This document shows positions 29,270-39,262 of a stretch of DNA of 64,000 nt, piece by piece. The notes under the pieces were generated by a model. That model saw only the letters and a list, made by a program, of their open reading frames with translations, was not told where the DNA came from and ran no database searches. Source of the stretch: Undaria pinnatifida (taxonomy: Eukaryota > Sar > Phaeophyceae > Laminariales > Alariaceae). Position 1 is the stretch's first letter. Every line of letters begins with the position of its first letter. Location of the stretch: positions 2,016,001 to 2,080,000 of the forward strand of contig JABAKD010000011.1 of NCBI GenBank assembly GCA_012845835.1, given 5' to 3'. The position numbers and the translations under genes are program-made.

Positions 29270-30150
29270 TAGTAGGGTGTATACTCTGCGGGTACCCGGT
29301 TACATAGCCGAGTATCACCAATATCAGTAACGTGTGGTACCCGGGTACCCTAGAGTATATTGTGCCCTGCTAACCGAACCCGTGTGGATTTTCGGAAACA
29401 CCACCATTTCTACTTCGAAAGGTTTTCAGAAACACTGCTGCCCGAAAGGATTTTCAGAAACACTGGAAGGATTTTCAGAAACACTGGAAGGATTTTCAGA
29501 AACACCACCTTCACGGCTTCTTCGAAGAATTTCTCTTTTTTTGTGCCTGTCGCTTCTTCGAAGAATTTTGTTTTATGTTCTGATCCTCCCGCTCCCGATG
29601 GGTTCAGATATTGCAAGGGTGTGTTTGGTAGGGGTATCTACCCGGGTATGGTCTATATAACCACCTTCAATACCCCGGTACTCCAGATTGTATGCCGTAA
29701 CCGCCTTTGGTACCGCGGTACTCCAGAGTGTGTACCGTAATAGTAAGGTATCTTTTCTGGATATACCCGGGTATCTACCCGGGTATGGCCAACATAACCA
29801 GGTTTAGTACCCGGGTACCCCAGGATATATGCCCTGCTAGTAAGGTGTATACTCTGGACGTAGTATATACTTGGGTAAGGGCATTATAATCAGGTTTGGT
29901 GCCCAGGCACCCCAGGGTATGTGCCCTACTAGTACAATGTATGCTCTGGACACACCCGGGAATGGGTATGGCCAACATAACTAGGTTTTGCTACCCGGGT
30001 ACCCCAGAGAACATACCCTACCTACTAGTAGGGCATATATAAACACACCCGGGTACTTACCCGGGTATGGACAATACAACCAGGGTTGGTACCCGGGTAC
30101 CTTAGAGCATTTACCAGGTACCCTGCTAAACATTCCCTTGGAGTATTGCC
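29270..30150 (+). repeat. Array of ~100-bp palindrome-rich GGTACCCGGG units
   Basis: Units carry GGTACCCGGGTACCCCAGAG, a TATGCCCT(G/A)CTAGTA segment, GTGTA(T/C)(A/G)CTCTGG and (A/T)CCCGGGTATGG followed by a CAACATAACCAGG-like stretch. At least five occur between 29630 and 30150, with an earlier piece at 29270-29370. Each unit is rich in CCCGGG and GGTACC palindromes. Same module as 14.1-15.06 kb. Confidence 0.7.
29418..29585 (+). repeat. 21-bp tandem repeat and adjacent TTCTTCGAAGAATTT pair
   Basis: TTTTCAGAAACACTGGAAGGA-type units repeat four times at 29423-29505. They are followed by two copies of TTCTTCGAAGAATTT (about 29518 and 29553), itself a palindrome (TTCTTCGAAGAA). Confidence 0.8.
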
Positions 30151-30159
30151 TCAGCCGTG

Positions 30160-30660
30160 TCCGGACGTCTCACGCCGCCATACAGCGATTTGGTTGCGCT
30201 TAAGAAATTTGTTTTTGTATTTGCGACGTGACGGTTAATTTTTGCCGGGTTGAAAGTGAGCACTTTGGCCCATTCTATCCTGAGAAAACCGTGTCGTTTC
30301 GTTGTATGATACTATACTCTTTGGTGGACGTTTTATTTGGTTGGTCTGTAGCATACCTGGTATTTTGCAAGAGAGGGTTGGGGCCGGGCGGCGGGGTCCT
30401 TGTGTGGCTGCTGCATCAGCCAGGCAGCAGATTTTTTTTCAAGGGTGCGTTTACTAGGGTAGACACTTTTGAATACCCGGGTACCGAACCTAGTCATACT
30501 GGAGAATATACCCGAGTACCCCCAGAATAACTCGAGTACTCCCAGAGTATATACCCCAGTACTCCCAGGGTATGTGCTCGAGTACTGCCAGGGTATATAC
30601 GAACAAAACCCTTGCTGAACATGCATGCCTGTGAGAGGCTTTTATACTGTCGACACTTGG
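30160..30660. other. Intergenic, GAGTACTCCCAG repeats
   Basis: Mostly unremarkable. At 30470-30600 (A/G)(A/G)TACTCCCAG(A/G)(A/G)TATATACCC-like words repeat about five times, a variant of the GGTACC module. Confidence 0.45.
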
Positions 30661-31600
30661 TTAGTTTTTTTTGTGATCTCGTTCTTTTTGTTTATTATCA
30701 GTCAGTCCCCCGGTAACGGGGAGAGCGAGCTCAAACATTAAGGAGGCAGTTGTTGAGAGGGGAGTGGGGTCGGTGAAGATATAAGATTTCCTACGCACAT
30801 TGCCCGTTCGGGAAAGCACGAAGAAGCTCTTCTGCAGTGATAGTTCCAGCAAGCCTAGAACCTTTCTCGTTTTGCGTCTTTTTTTTTCCAAGTTAAGCAT
30901 AGTTTTTTTGTTGACAGCAACCAGAAGGGACCAGCGCCGCTGATGATGTGCGCTCTCGTACGCGAGCCAGGCGAGGTAAAAAACTCGTCTTTTTGCGATT
31001 TTTGAGTGGGACGGAGGATGCACTCCTTACACGTTGGCATCGGTTGAGGAGGCATTCCCCCGAATCGGAGAGGTTTGCTCGGACGTGATGTGATTCCTCG
31101 ACTTTTTTTTATATTTTTTATACGTATTTCAGAAATCCGATCCGCACGCGCTCGCACTTCTTGGTGTGCTTGTGCTATTAATATCGTGTGTTTTTCTTGT
31201 GATTTTCTTTCGTGCTTACACTTCGGGTTTGGCTGTTTTCGTTTTTTCGTTTTTCTTTTTTCGTCTTTTTATTGATGGTGCTTTTCCCTTCTCCTTTTCC
31301 TTTCTCTTTTCCTCTGGTTGTTTTTCTCTTTTGTCTCTTTTTCTTGCCTATTTTGCCTTTTTTTGCCTTTTTTCTCTCTTGTTTCTTTTGCTTCTCGAAC
31401 TCTTATTTTTGTTCCTTATTTTTTTTGGTTGGTTTGCGACGTGTTTTTTTCGTGCCCGATACGTTTGGCTCAGTTTGCTTATCTCCTTAGTTCATGTTGC
31501 GGTGCCTATATCGTAGCGCATTTTTTCTCTATTTCGTATTATACGTATATATACCTGTTTTTGTGAGCATGGAACTTGTGTCTCTCTATTAATAGGAATA
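30661..31600. other. Intergenic, T-rich stretch, nothing coding recognised
   Basis: From about 31090 the plus strand is very T-rich (TTTTTCGTTTTTC, TTTGCCTTTTTTC and similar), so frames look hydrophobic and membrane-like in all three phases, which is composition. The 3' end (ACTTGTGTCTCTCTATTAAT, GAAATAACGGTA) resembles the end of R5. Confidence 0.45.
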
Positions 31601-31659
31601 AGAATCAGTGCGGACCTTGGGTATGCTGGATGCATAGAAATAACGGTAGTACCGTATAC

Positions 31660-32290
31660 ATACGTATGGGTTATAATGCAGTGGAGGTCCCGCTGCAGTG
31701 CCGGTTGAATAGTGCCAGCTGCCCGCTATAGTGCCTGTAAAATCGCTTGGCACAGATGGGAGCAGCCAGTAGTGGCAGTATGCGGAGTACTGCCGGTTGC
31801 CGCTATTGTGCCGGTATTTCCCTCTATAGTGCACTCACCGGCACTATGATAGGGAGACCGCCACTGTATGCCAGTACAAAACAACGTGTCAAGAGCCCGT
31901 AGAGCACATACCTATGATGGCCAAGTAGCATATGATACGGGAATCAAATGAACATTGCGGTTTTGGTATTAAGACTAAATCGTCCTTATATTTGCGTCCA
32001 CAGCAGTATGTCGTGGTAGATGGAAGCAGTAGGTAGACCTATCGCTGCTGTGGCTATTATATCGTTACCTCCTCCGCAGAACGGTTGCAGTAATTTTATT
32101 TGTAGGTACAGCAGAGGTCCCTGTACAGTGCCGGTTGAGTAGTGCTGGTTGCCCGCTATAGTTCCTGTGCAATCGCTTGGTGCAGATGGGAACATCCAGT
32201 ACTGGCAGTATGGGGGTAGTGCGGGTTGCCGTTACAGTGCCGATATTTCCCTCTATAGTGCACGTACCGGCTCTATAGAGGGACTACTTC
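31660..32290 (+). repeat. Two ~190-bp direct repeats rich in CACTATAG/AGTGCCGG
   Basis: 31680-31860 and 32100-32285 share GGTCCC(G/T)(G/C)TGCAGTGCCGG-like starts, GCCCGCTATAGTNCCTGT, AATCGCTTGG, CAGTA(G/C)TGGCAGTATG and ATTTCCCTCTATAGTGCAC. Related word clusters lie at 20.3, 47.2 and 48.8 kb. Confidence 0.7.
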
Positions 32291-32650
32291 TACAGTACTG
32301 CTGTGGGCGTAATTGTGTGTCTGTATATTTATGAATATTTAGGTGTGTACTGATTGATGTAAAGTATATGCCCGGTACAAACGTACGGAACTGTACGCAT
32401 GCCTGATACTCGCGTGCACTACCCGTTATATCATATCATATGATACAATTTTTCAATTTTCTTTTTTTCTTTTATTATTTTGGATTATTAAGGTGATCGT
32501 GTCTCTCTGATTTCGATCGCTCGGCCGTTCTTTCCCTTTGTTGCCCGATGACGGATTTCGTTGTGTTGCTGCTTCCGGGTACATTACGCGATTTTTTTAT
32601 AGTATCATATTTATATTAAGCTACTTTTGGTATTGAAGATTTTTGCCATT
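32291..32650. other. Intergenic, nothing recognised
   Basis: AT-rich stretch with a TCATATCATATGATA palindrome near 32430-32445. No gene. Confidence 0.4.
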
Positions 32651-32654
32651 GTTA

Positions 32655-32850
32655 TCGCGGGGGGGAGGGGTGGGGGGATACTCAGTTTGTGCATGGCTGT
32701 AGTCGTATGACCATAGACCCTCGCATCCCTACTATGCCGCGACGGTGCACTTCGCGTTTTCACCAACCAGGCAGACATTGCTTGTAGCAAACGCGAAGCG
32801 CCGTGAGGTATTCGGCGAGTCGTGGCGGGGGGGGGGGGGGGGGGGGGCGG
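32655..32850 (-). mobile_element. R3 fragment flanked by G-runs
   Basis: Plus strand: ATACTCAGTTTGTGCATGGC, CAGGCAGACATTGCTTGTAG, AAGCGCCGTGAGGTATTCGG. This is the tail-proximal part of R3 in minus orientation. A G-rich stretch lies at its 3' (left) end and a 21-base G-run (32827-32847) at its truncated end. Confidence 0.6.
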
Positions 32851-33019
32851 GAGGGAGGGCAGGGGGAGGGGTAGGCTCTCGCGCCACTTAACTGAGTGAG
32901 TGATGGTTGATACGATCGATGCTGCTTACCCGATGGTTTTCTGCGCGTTGTTGTTGGGGCGATTTTCAGTTGTTTTTTCATTGTCTTTTAATTTTTGTGT
33001 TGAAAAAGAGGCTGCATGC

Positions 33020-33240
33020 TCACCTTAACCCCTTGAAAGAACTACACCAACGTTGTTGGGGGCAAGCCACTTAGAATTACTGTGGAGTCTCTTTTTTTTT
33101 AGTAGTTTTGAGGACTGCATTAATTCGCGTTTTCGCGGATAAAGTACTGGAATTCGTGTGGAATAATGTTTGCAGTTCTGAAAGGGCTGTTATAGGTTAT
33201 ACGGCCTGGTATAATATAATATCTGCGTACAAGGGTGACA
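33020..33240 (+). repeat. R4 units
   Basis: ACCCCTTGAAAGAACTACAC, CAACGTTGTTGGGGGCAAGC and, at 33165-33185, TTTGCAGTTCTGAAAGGGCT fit the R4 consensus in order. Confidence 0.5.
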
Positions 33241-33717
33241 CATCATCTCTGGCTTACACTGTGTTTTTGTGGGCGGTCAAGACTGAGATTGCAGGAGGAG
33301 GAGGAAGGAGCGTCTTTTTTTTTGGTCCGACTCTTCTCTTTCTGTTATTATTGCTGCGTGCTTTTTTCATGTTATTTTTTTTTCATTCCTATGGGGGAGG
33401 AGGCATCACAACAACGGAACAGAAGACGTCAAAAAAACACGGCACCACCATCAGTCACATCATTATCAACAGCGCCACCACCATGTCATTGAGCATGTTA
33501 ACTGTGTGTGAGAGGAGATAGATGTATGTACCTAGCGGTTCAAGTAGCAAGTAATTCTCACTGCGATATACCAAGGTATACCATACACCACACGACCAGG
33601 GAGAGGTTGTAGTACATTATATTCCGAAGTACCCGGTACAGAGTACCCAGGAATCGTCTTTATTTCGTTTTTTGTCGTATATTAAAGTACGTCTACAATT
33701 ATTTTTGTTTTATGCAT
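33241..33717. other. Intergenic, nothing recognised
   Basis: A purine-rich GGAGGAGGAGGAAGGAG run and T-rich stretches only. No gene was seen. Confidence 0.4.
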
Positions 33718-33719
33718 AC

Positions 33720-33975
33720 TGAATTCCACATATGTCTGGTTTGTCCCCCTTTATGCGGGTTATACAGTTTCCGTGCGCAGAACAAGGCTGAACGTCTTAG
33801 TCCTGTTGACCCTGGCATTAGCAGGGGAGTCACCGACCTGCATCCTCCACGAACGAGGGTATGCACACCCCGTAACACGCGCGATCGAAGTATCACACGC
33901 AGCTCGCAAGAACTGCGTTTTTTTATCAAAACCCTTTCTGGTCGATCTCACACACACCTGAATGAAGTGTATTTT
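33720..33975 (-). repeat. R1 repeat, inverted copy
   Basis: Plus strand reads GAATTCCACATATGTCTGGT, CCTGTTGACCCTGGCATTAG, GGGGAGTCACCGACCTGCAT, CGATCGAAGTATCACACGCA and CGATCTCACACACACCTGAA, the reverse of R1, closest to the 5950 and 19641 versions. Confidence 0.75.
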
Positions 33976-34179
33976 TTCCTTTTTTTGGAAACATTTCTTC
34001 GCGCGGTGCAGAAGTATGATAACAGTATAGTCTATATGGTCCATGCAGGATACGAAGTACATTTTATTCATTTTTTTCCAGCACCAATGTTAACTTTGCC
34101 CAAGGTAGCGGTGGGTGATTCTGACATCCGAAAGTACGTCTAAACACCGTAAATGGTATGGCAGCAGTGTGTGTTAGTG

Positions 34180-34385
34180 TGTAACACGCCCCCCTTGGAT
34201 GAAGTGCTGAGCCGGTTTCCTCCGAAAGCAGCGCGGCACGAACAACAACGGTGGCACCTTTGGGAAGATGTCGTCCAGATCTTTCCATAGACATGTCGTT
34301 CGGCGTTTAGATCGTCGAGAAATCGGCATACGAAACTCGTCTGAGGGGGTGTGCTACTTGTATACACCGTCACATACGGTAGCTA
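34180..34385 (-). repeat. Single-unit relative of the 23.8-kb 80-bp array
   Basis: GGATGAAGTGCTGAGCCGGT, GTCCAGATCTTTCCATAGAC, GTCGAGAAATCGGCATACGA and GAGGGGGTGTGCTAC appear in the same order as at 23740-24080, but with one unit, shortened by an internal deletion, in place of three. Confidence 0.75.
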
Positions 34386-35430
34386 CGTAAGCTTCAAGCG
34401 GTCATCGCCGAAGTAACTAAATTTTATTTCCGGTGGTATTTACTTTTTTTATCGTCAATAAACCGGAAAATCTTGATAGCTTTATTTTAGGGGACATCTT
34501 TTTCGCAACTCGACTACGACCACGGATTCGGGGAGCTTCGGGAGAGATTCCAATGTCAGCTTTTTTTCTCGTAATAATTTTTGACGGACATATCGGCATA
34601 AAACAGAGTTTGTGAGGTCATTGACATGTTCATACCTTTCTTTGCCGATATTCATTCTCCTTCGCGGTTTAAAAAAAAAAGAGCGGTACAATAGTCCTTT
34701 TTTTGTCGTGCTCCAAATCAGTAAAAAATTGGGGTTTTCGGAAAAAGTATACTTGACGATATATTCATGGTTTTATCTATTTTTAGTAGTTTTTTGTTTT
34801 CAGCCCATTTAAGCCAGACATTGGGTTGTCTTTTTGGTGATCGCCCATATATGACTTGATTTCAGTGTAGTGATATGTTTTTTTTTTCTCGACGGTATTC
34901 GATGCCCTTAGCCTTGGTGATCACGACCAAGGTCGTTAATTTTTTCAAATCCGAAACATTTCAAAAGTTATTATCCGAAAACGAAGTGTACGAATTGTCC
35001 TGCACGGACCGCATCATGCCTACATAGAGTAGAAGAGTAAGTTATTATTATTCTCCTCGTAGGGCTCTAGAGTGATATGATGCGATAATTCTAGAGCCGA
35101 CAACGAGTAGATATCTTAGCTCTCTGCAGGTGCACCAGATGGGAGCCGTTCTCCCCTTTCCTTCTTTGCAAGTACAGCAAGTATGTTACCAAATAGCACC
35201 AGAAAGGAGTCCAAAACGGAAAAAAGAAATGAAGTATCAGCAAAAAACGAAGTTTTCAGGGATAAACCCGCTTTGCCTGTCCGTGGGTAAGGTTCCAAAA
35301 AAAGCGCGGGCGTATTAATGGTAACTATTGATATGGATAGAAGATATAGTACTGCTTACCTACGGAGGGATGTTAGATTTATATCGGAACGGCATTATGC
35401 CATACCAGTTACCAGGTATATTCTAAAACA
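34386..35430. other. Intergenic, AT-rich, with one hairpin
   Basis: No gene was recognised. At 35056-35110 GGCTCTAGA and TCTAGAGCC face each other across about 18 bases, with partial pairing further out (CTCGT/ACGAG), giving a stem of roughly 15-19 bp. Confidence 0.5.
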
Positions 35431-35432
35431 TT

Positions 35433-35712
35433 AAAATACACTCCAGCTGTGAGATCGAAGATTTCGTCGAAAATCATATTTGCAAGCTGTGTGTGATACT
35501 CCGATCGTGTGTATTATTGGGTGTGTGTCCTCGTTAAGGATAGTATTACAGGTCGGCGACTACCCTTAGAACTATCTTGTACCAGTGTCAACAGGGTGAT
35601 GTTAATCAATCTGTGCACGGAAACTGTAAGACCCGTTTTTGAGGGGGACAAAATCTGACAGCGGTTGAAAGAAATGCATAAGTTTATCAAGTGTATCCTG
35701 TAAGTCGTATAA
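35433..35712 (+). repeat. R1 repeat, full short copy
   Basis: Starts AAATACACTCCAGCTGTGAG, core TTTGCAAGCTGTGTGTGATA, ends AAATCTGACAGCGGTTGAAA and CCTGTAAGTCG. Closest relative is the 15583 copy. It lies right beside the poly(C) end of the LINE that follows. Confidence 0.75.
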
Positions 35713-35764
35713 CCGGTGAGGGGAGAGCGGGATTCGTAAGGGGCGGGGGGGCGGGGTCAAAAAT

Positions 35765-38330
35765 GAGGGGGCGGGGGGGGGGAAGCGTACTCGTTTGGTG
35801 CTTGCCTTAGCCATTTGACCATTCATTGACCACGCACCCCTTTTAAGACGGAGCACCGTTCCTACTCCTTATAGACACCTCCAGCATTTGGGTGCTCATT
35901 ACGCTTCTTCCATATATTACATAGAAACTGTTTGCTTATATATCCTATCCCCGTCCTGTTTCTCCGTCTGCGGCCACCATCTATCTTCTAGGATAACGAT
36001 CGTTTTCTCGCTACTATCTAGTCTACCAAACTCTTCCATGTCACATACGTCTAATTTCCTCATCTATCTCCTCCTCTAATGCATCCTGTTCCTCCAGGTA
36101 TATTTCACATTCTCCTACTATGTGAGTCCTGCTCTTTATTGTGCCACACGGGCAGATATATGTAGCCACGTCCTCCTCCTCCCGACTACTGGTATATATC
36201 TTTCTTCTTTTTGGTAGGTCCAGGTCCCCTGCACGAAATCGCAGTTTCAGCTTTTTCGTGTAATCCATTGGGCCGTGTTGATGCGTTTTCATTCCAACAT
36301 CTTCCCTCAAACCCCCGTATATATCTACTAGGTGATTCTCCTCTTTCACCTTATTTCTTAGCGCTAGCCTTTCCCTTTCAACATTTTTTTATTTTACTTC
36401 CGTCTTGTACCCGCCAAAGTTCTCTATAGACTAGTCTATATATACCTCTTCTTGGTCTGCCCCTGAATCGTTCTCGACTACGTTATCCCATCTTATTCCA
36501 GCTCGCCTTTTGTTATTTTCTCCCATACAGCCCTATCAACTATGGCTGGCAGCCTTTTTTCGGGCATATTGTTTACTGTATATTGCCATATCAACTTCCT
36601 CGCGTCTCTGTTTGTTTCAAGTGGGTGCATTCCTAGTTTTACTGTATTACTAATCGTACTCGAGCATCCTAGTATATTTTTAGCTGCTGTCATCTGCACT
36701 GTTTCCAGTTGTTTTACCTCGCGTTTCCTTCCCATTCTTCTCCTGCATACTCTACATTTGGTACAATTACATTCATCACAGTACTTCTTTTAATCCTGGT
36801 GTCAAGGTGCGGGTCTGTTAGATTCGCATCCTTCTTGCCTACTTGCGATTTGCCCTTTCCTATTACTTTCGCTATGTGTGCATCCCAAGAGCAGTCTTTT
36901 GAGATCTCTACGCCAAGGTACGTATACTGACTGGTCTACGATCGGTAGTTCATCTTCTCCCCACTTCCATTTGAAATTTATCGGATTCACCTTATCTTCG
37001 TTACATACAACTACTGCGCACTTTTTCACGTTCGTTGCCACTCTCCACATTTCCTAGTGTACTCTAGTGCTTTCTCTGTCTGTTGCTGCAATCCTTCAGG
37101 TGTTTCTGATATCCCCACGAAACCATCCGCAAACATCACCCCCGACACCGTATCTTTCCCCATCGTGGCTCCTTGCTTTGTTGCTTCGACTGCTACAATC
37201 ATGTCATAATATATACCTTGAACAGATTGGGTGATAGTGTACATCCCTGTGCAACTTCTTGTAAAATATCAACACATATTTGGATATATCCCCGAGCAGC
37301 ATCACAGCAATTCTCGCACATTCCGTAATATTTTCATCGTTCTCCACATCTTTCCTCTGATCCCAATTTCCCACATCTTTTTCCACAACTCCTTCCTCCA
37401 TACTGTGTCATAGGTCTTCTGTATATCTAGGAAGAAACAGTACGTCGTTGGCCCGGCGTCTTTCTTACCTTGAATTATCTTGCCTAATGTGTGCACATGG
37501 TCTACGCAACTACGGTTTGACCAAATCCTGCTTGCCCTCCCCTTTTTTTTTCGTCCTTCTCCAACATTGTTCCCATTCTATCGTTCAAAACATTACATAC
37601 TGTTTTGGCCTGCGGTGCTTAATAGCGTTATCCCTTGGCAGTTCCCCGGGTCAGCCTTATCTTCTTTCTTGAACAAGTTTACTACAACTCCTTCTCTCCA
37701 CCTCGTAGGCGCGTACTCATTTTTCCGTATCCAACTATACAACATAACCACCATGGTAAGCATACCTTCTCCCTCGTACTTCGTAAATTCATTCACTATT
37801 TTATCTGCCCCTGCTGCTTTTCTACTCTTAGGTTTAGCTTTACTTTTTCTCTACATATTTTATCTTGTTAACTCTCCCTGGAGTCTGTAACCCGTCGGAA
37901 CCCCGGTCTTCCCTTTCTGACCCACCTACGTTCGCCTCTGCCCACGCGTTGAATTCCTTCTCGAATTCTGCGTCGAACGTTTCGTTGGCTGTGGGCGTTC
38001 CTAGCTTGCGGTAATCTTCTGCAAGTACTTCCCTCTTCCCCTTCCAGCTACTAACCATTTTACCGTTATGTGCTCTTATTTATGTAGCTATTCCCGTGTC
38101 TGCCTCGCCTGCTTGTTGACCCAGTATACCTTCTATCCCTGCCCACGTCTGCTTCATCCCGCCATAAAAGTCTTCGTTTGTTTTGTTAATTACGTCTTTC
38201 CATATTCCCTTCTTCTTCTTCTATACCATATCTGTTACTTTCTTTCTAGACATAGCATACACTTTCCATCCTGTCGTAGTTTTATCGATGTATATCTTGC
38301 GTACGACTATCTCCTTGCTCAAGGCAAGGA
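35765..38330 (-). mobile_element. LINE (R2 family), 5'-truncated and decayed
   Basis: Minus-strand non-LTR retrotransposon of ~2.6 kb. From its 5' side: a linker (SWKGKREVLAEDYRKLGTPT); the reverse-transcriptase start (YAPTRWREGVVVNLFKKEDK, then NCQGITLLSTAG); the palm segment CFFLDIQKTYDTVWRKELWK; the catalytic-loop region GVMFADGFVGISETPEGLQQ; then the C-terminal part (DGFVG region onward, LGCSSTISNTV, LGMHPLETNRDARKL) and a zinc-knuckle-like ICPCG...H...C. The catalytic motif reads FADG instead of FADD. Several frameshifts split the frames, and the endonuclease end is missing, so it is dead. On the minus strand the 3' end is GAGTACGC followed by a C-rich run. Confidence 0.85.
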
Positions 38331-38332
38331 GT

Positions 38333-39262
38333 CACGATGGGGGGAGATACGGTGTCGGGAGTGATGTTTGCGGACACGATTTCGTGGGGATATTAGAAAC
38401 ACCCGAAGGATTGCAGAAACAGATTAGATAGAGAAAGCACTAGAGTACACTAGGAAATGGAGAGTGACAGCGAACGTGAAAAAATGCGTACTAGTTGTAT
38501 GTAACGATGATAAGGTGAATCCGATAAATTTCAAATGTAAGTGAACTACCGATCGTAGACCAGTATACGTACCTTGGCGTAGAGATCTCAAAGGACTGCT
38601 CTTGGGATGCACACATAGCGCGAAAGTAATCGGAAAGGGTAAATTACAAGTAGGCAAGATGGATGCGATCCTAACAGACCCGCACCTTGACACTAGGATT
38701 AACACATGTATTCTGATTAATGTAATTGTACCAAATGTAGAGTATGCAGGAGAAGTATGGGAAGGGAACACAAAGTTCGTAAAACAAAAAAAAGTACTAG
38801 GATGCTCGAGTACGATGAGTAAAACAGTATTAAGAACAGAACTAGGAATGCACCCGCTTAAAACAAGGAGGAAGACGTGGCTACAAGTGTGTGCCCGTGT
38901 GGCACAACAATAGAGAGAAGGACTCACATAGTAGGAGAATGTGAAATGCACCTGGAGGAACGGGATGCGTTAGAAGAGGAGATGAAATTAGACGTATGTG
39001 ACATGGAAGAGTTTCGTAGACTAGGTAGTAGCGAGAAAACGATCGCTGTCCTAGAAGATAGATGGTGGCCGCAGACGGCGAAACAGGACGGGGATAGGAT
39101 AAGCAAACAGTTTCTATGTAATATATGGAAGAAGCGTAATGAGCACCCAAATGCTGGAGGTGTCTATAAGGAGTACGAACGGTGCTCCGTCTTAAAAGGG
39201 GTGCGTGGCCAATGGTCAAATGACTAAGGCAAGCACCAAATGAGTACGCCCCCCCCCCCCCC
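38333..39262 (+). mobile_element. LINE (R2 family), second copy, head to head
   Basis: Starts within the reverse-transcriptase catalytic loop (TVSGVMFAD) and runs to the 3' end. The C-terminal frame 38877-39227 has ATSVCPCGTTIERRTHIVGE, then LEERDALEEEM and EDRWWPQTAKQDGDRISKQF. It ends AATGAGTACG plus 14 C. Its 5' end directly abuts the 5' end of the minus-strand copy. Both have their own 3' tails, so these are two insertions rather than one inverted by twin priming. Confidence 0.82.

Noticed and set aside
31166-31516. Possible multi-span membrane protein
   Set aside because: Phe/Leu-rich translation of a T-rich stretch, equally hydrophobic in all three plus frames.
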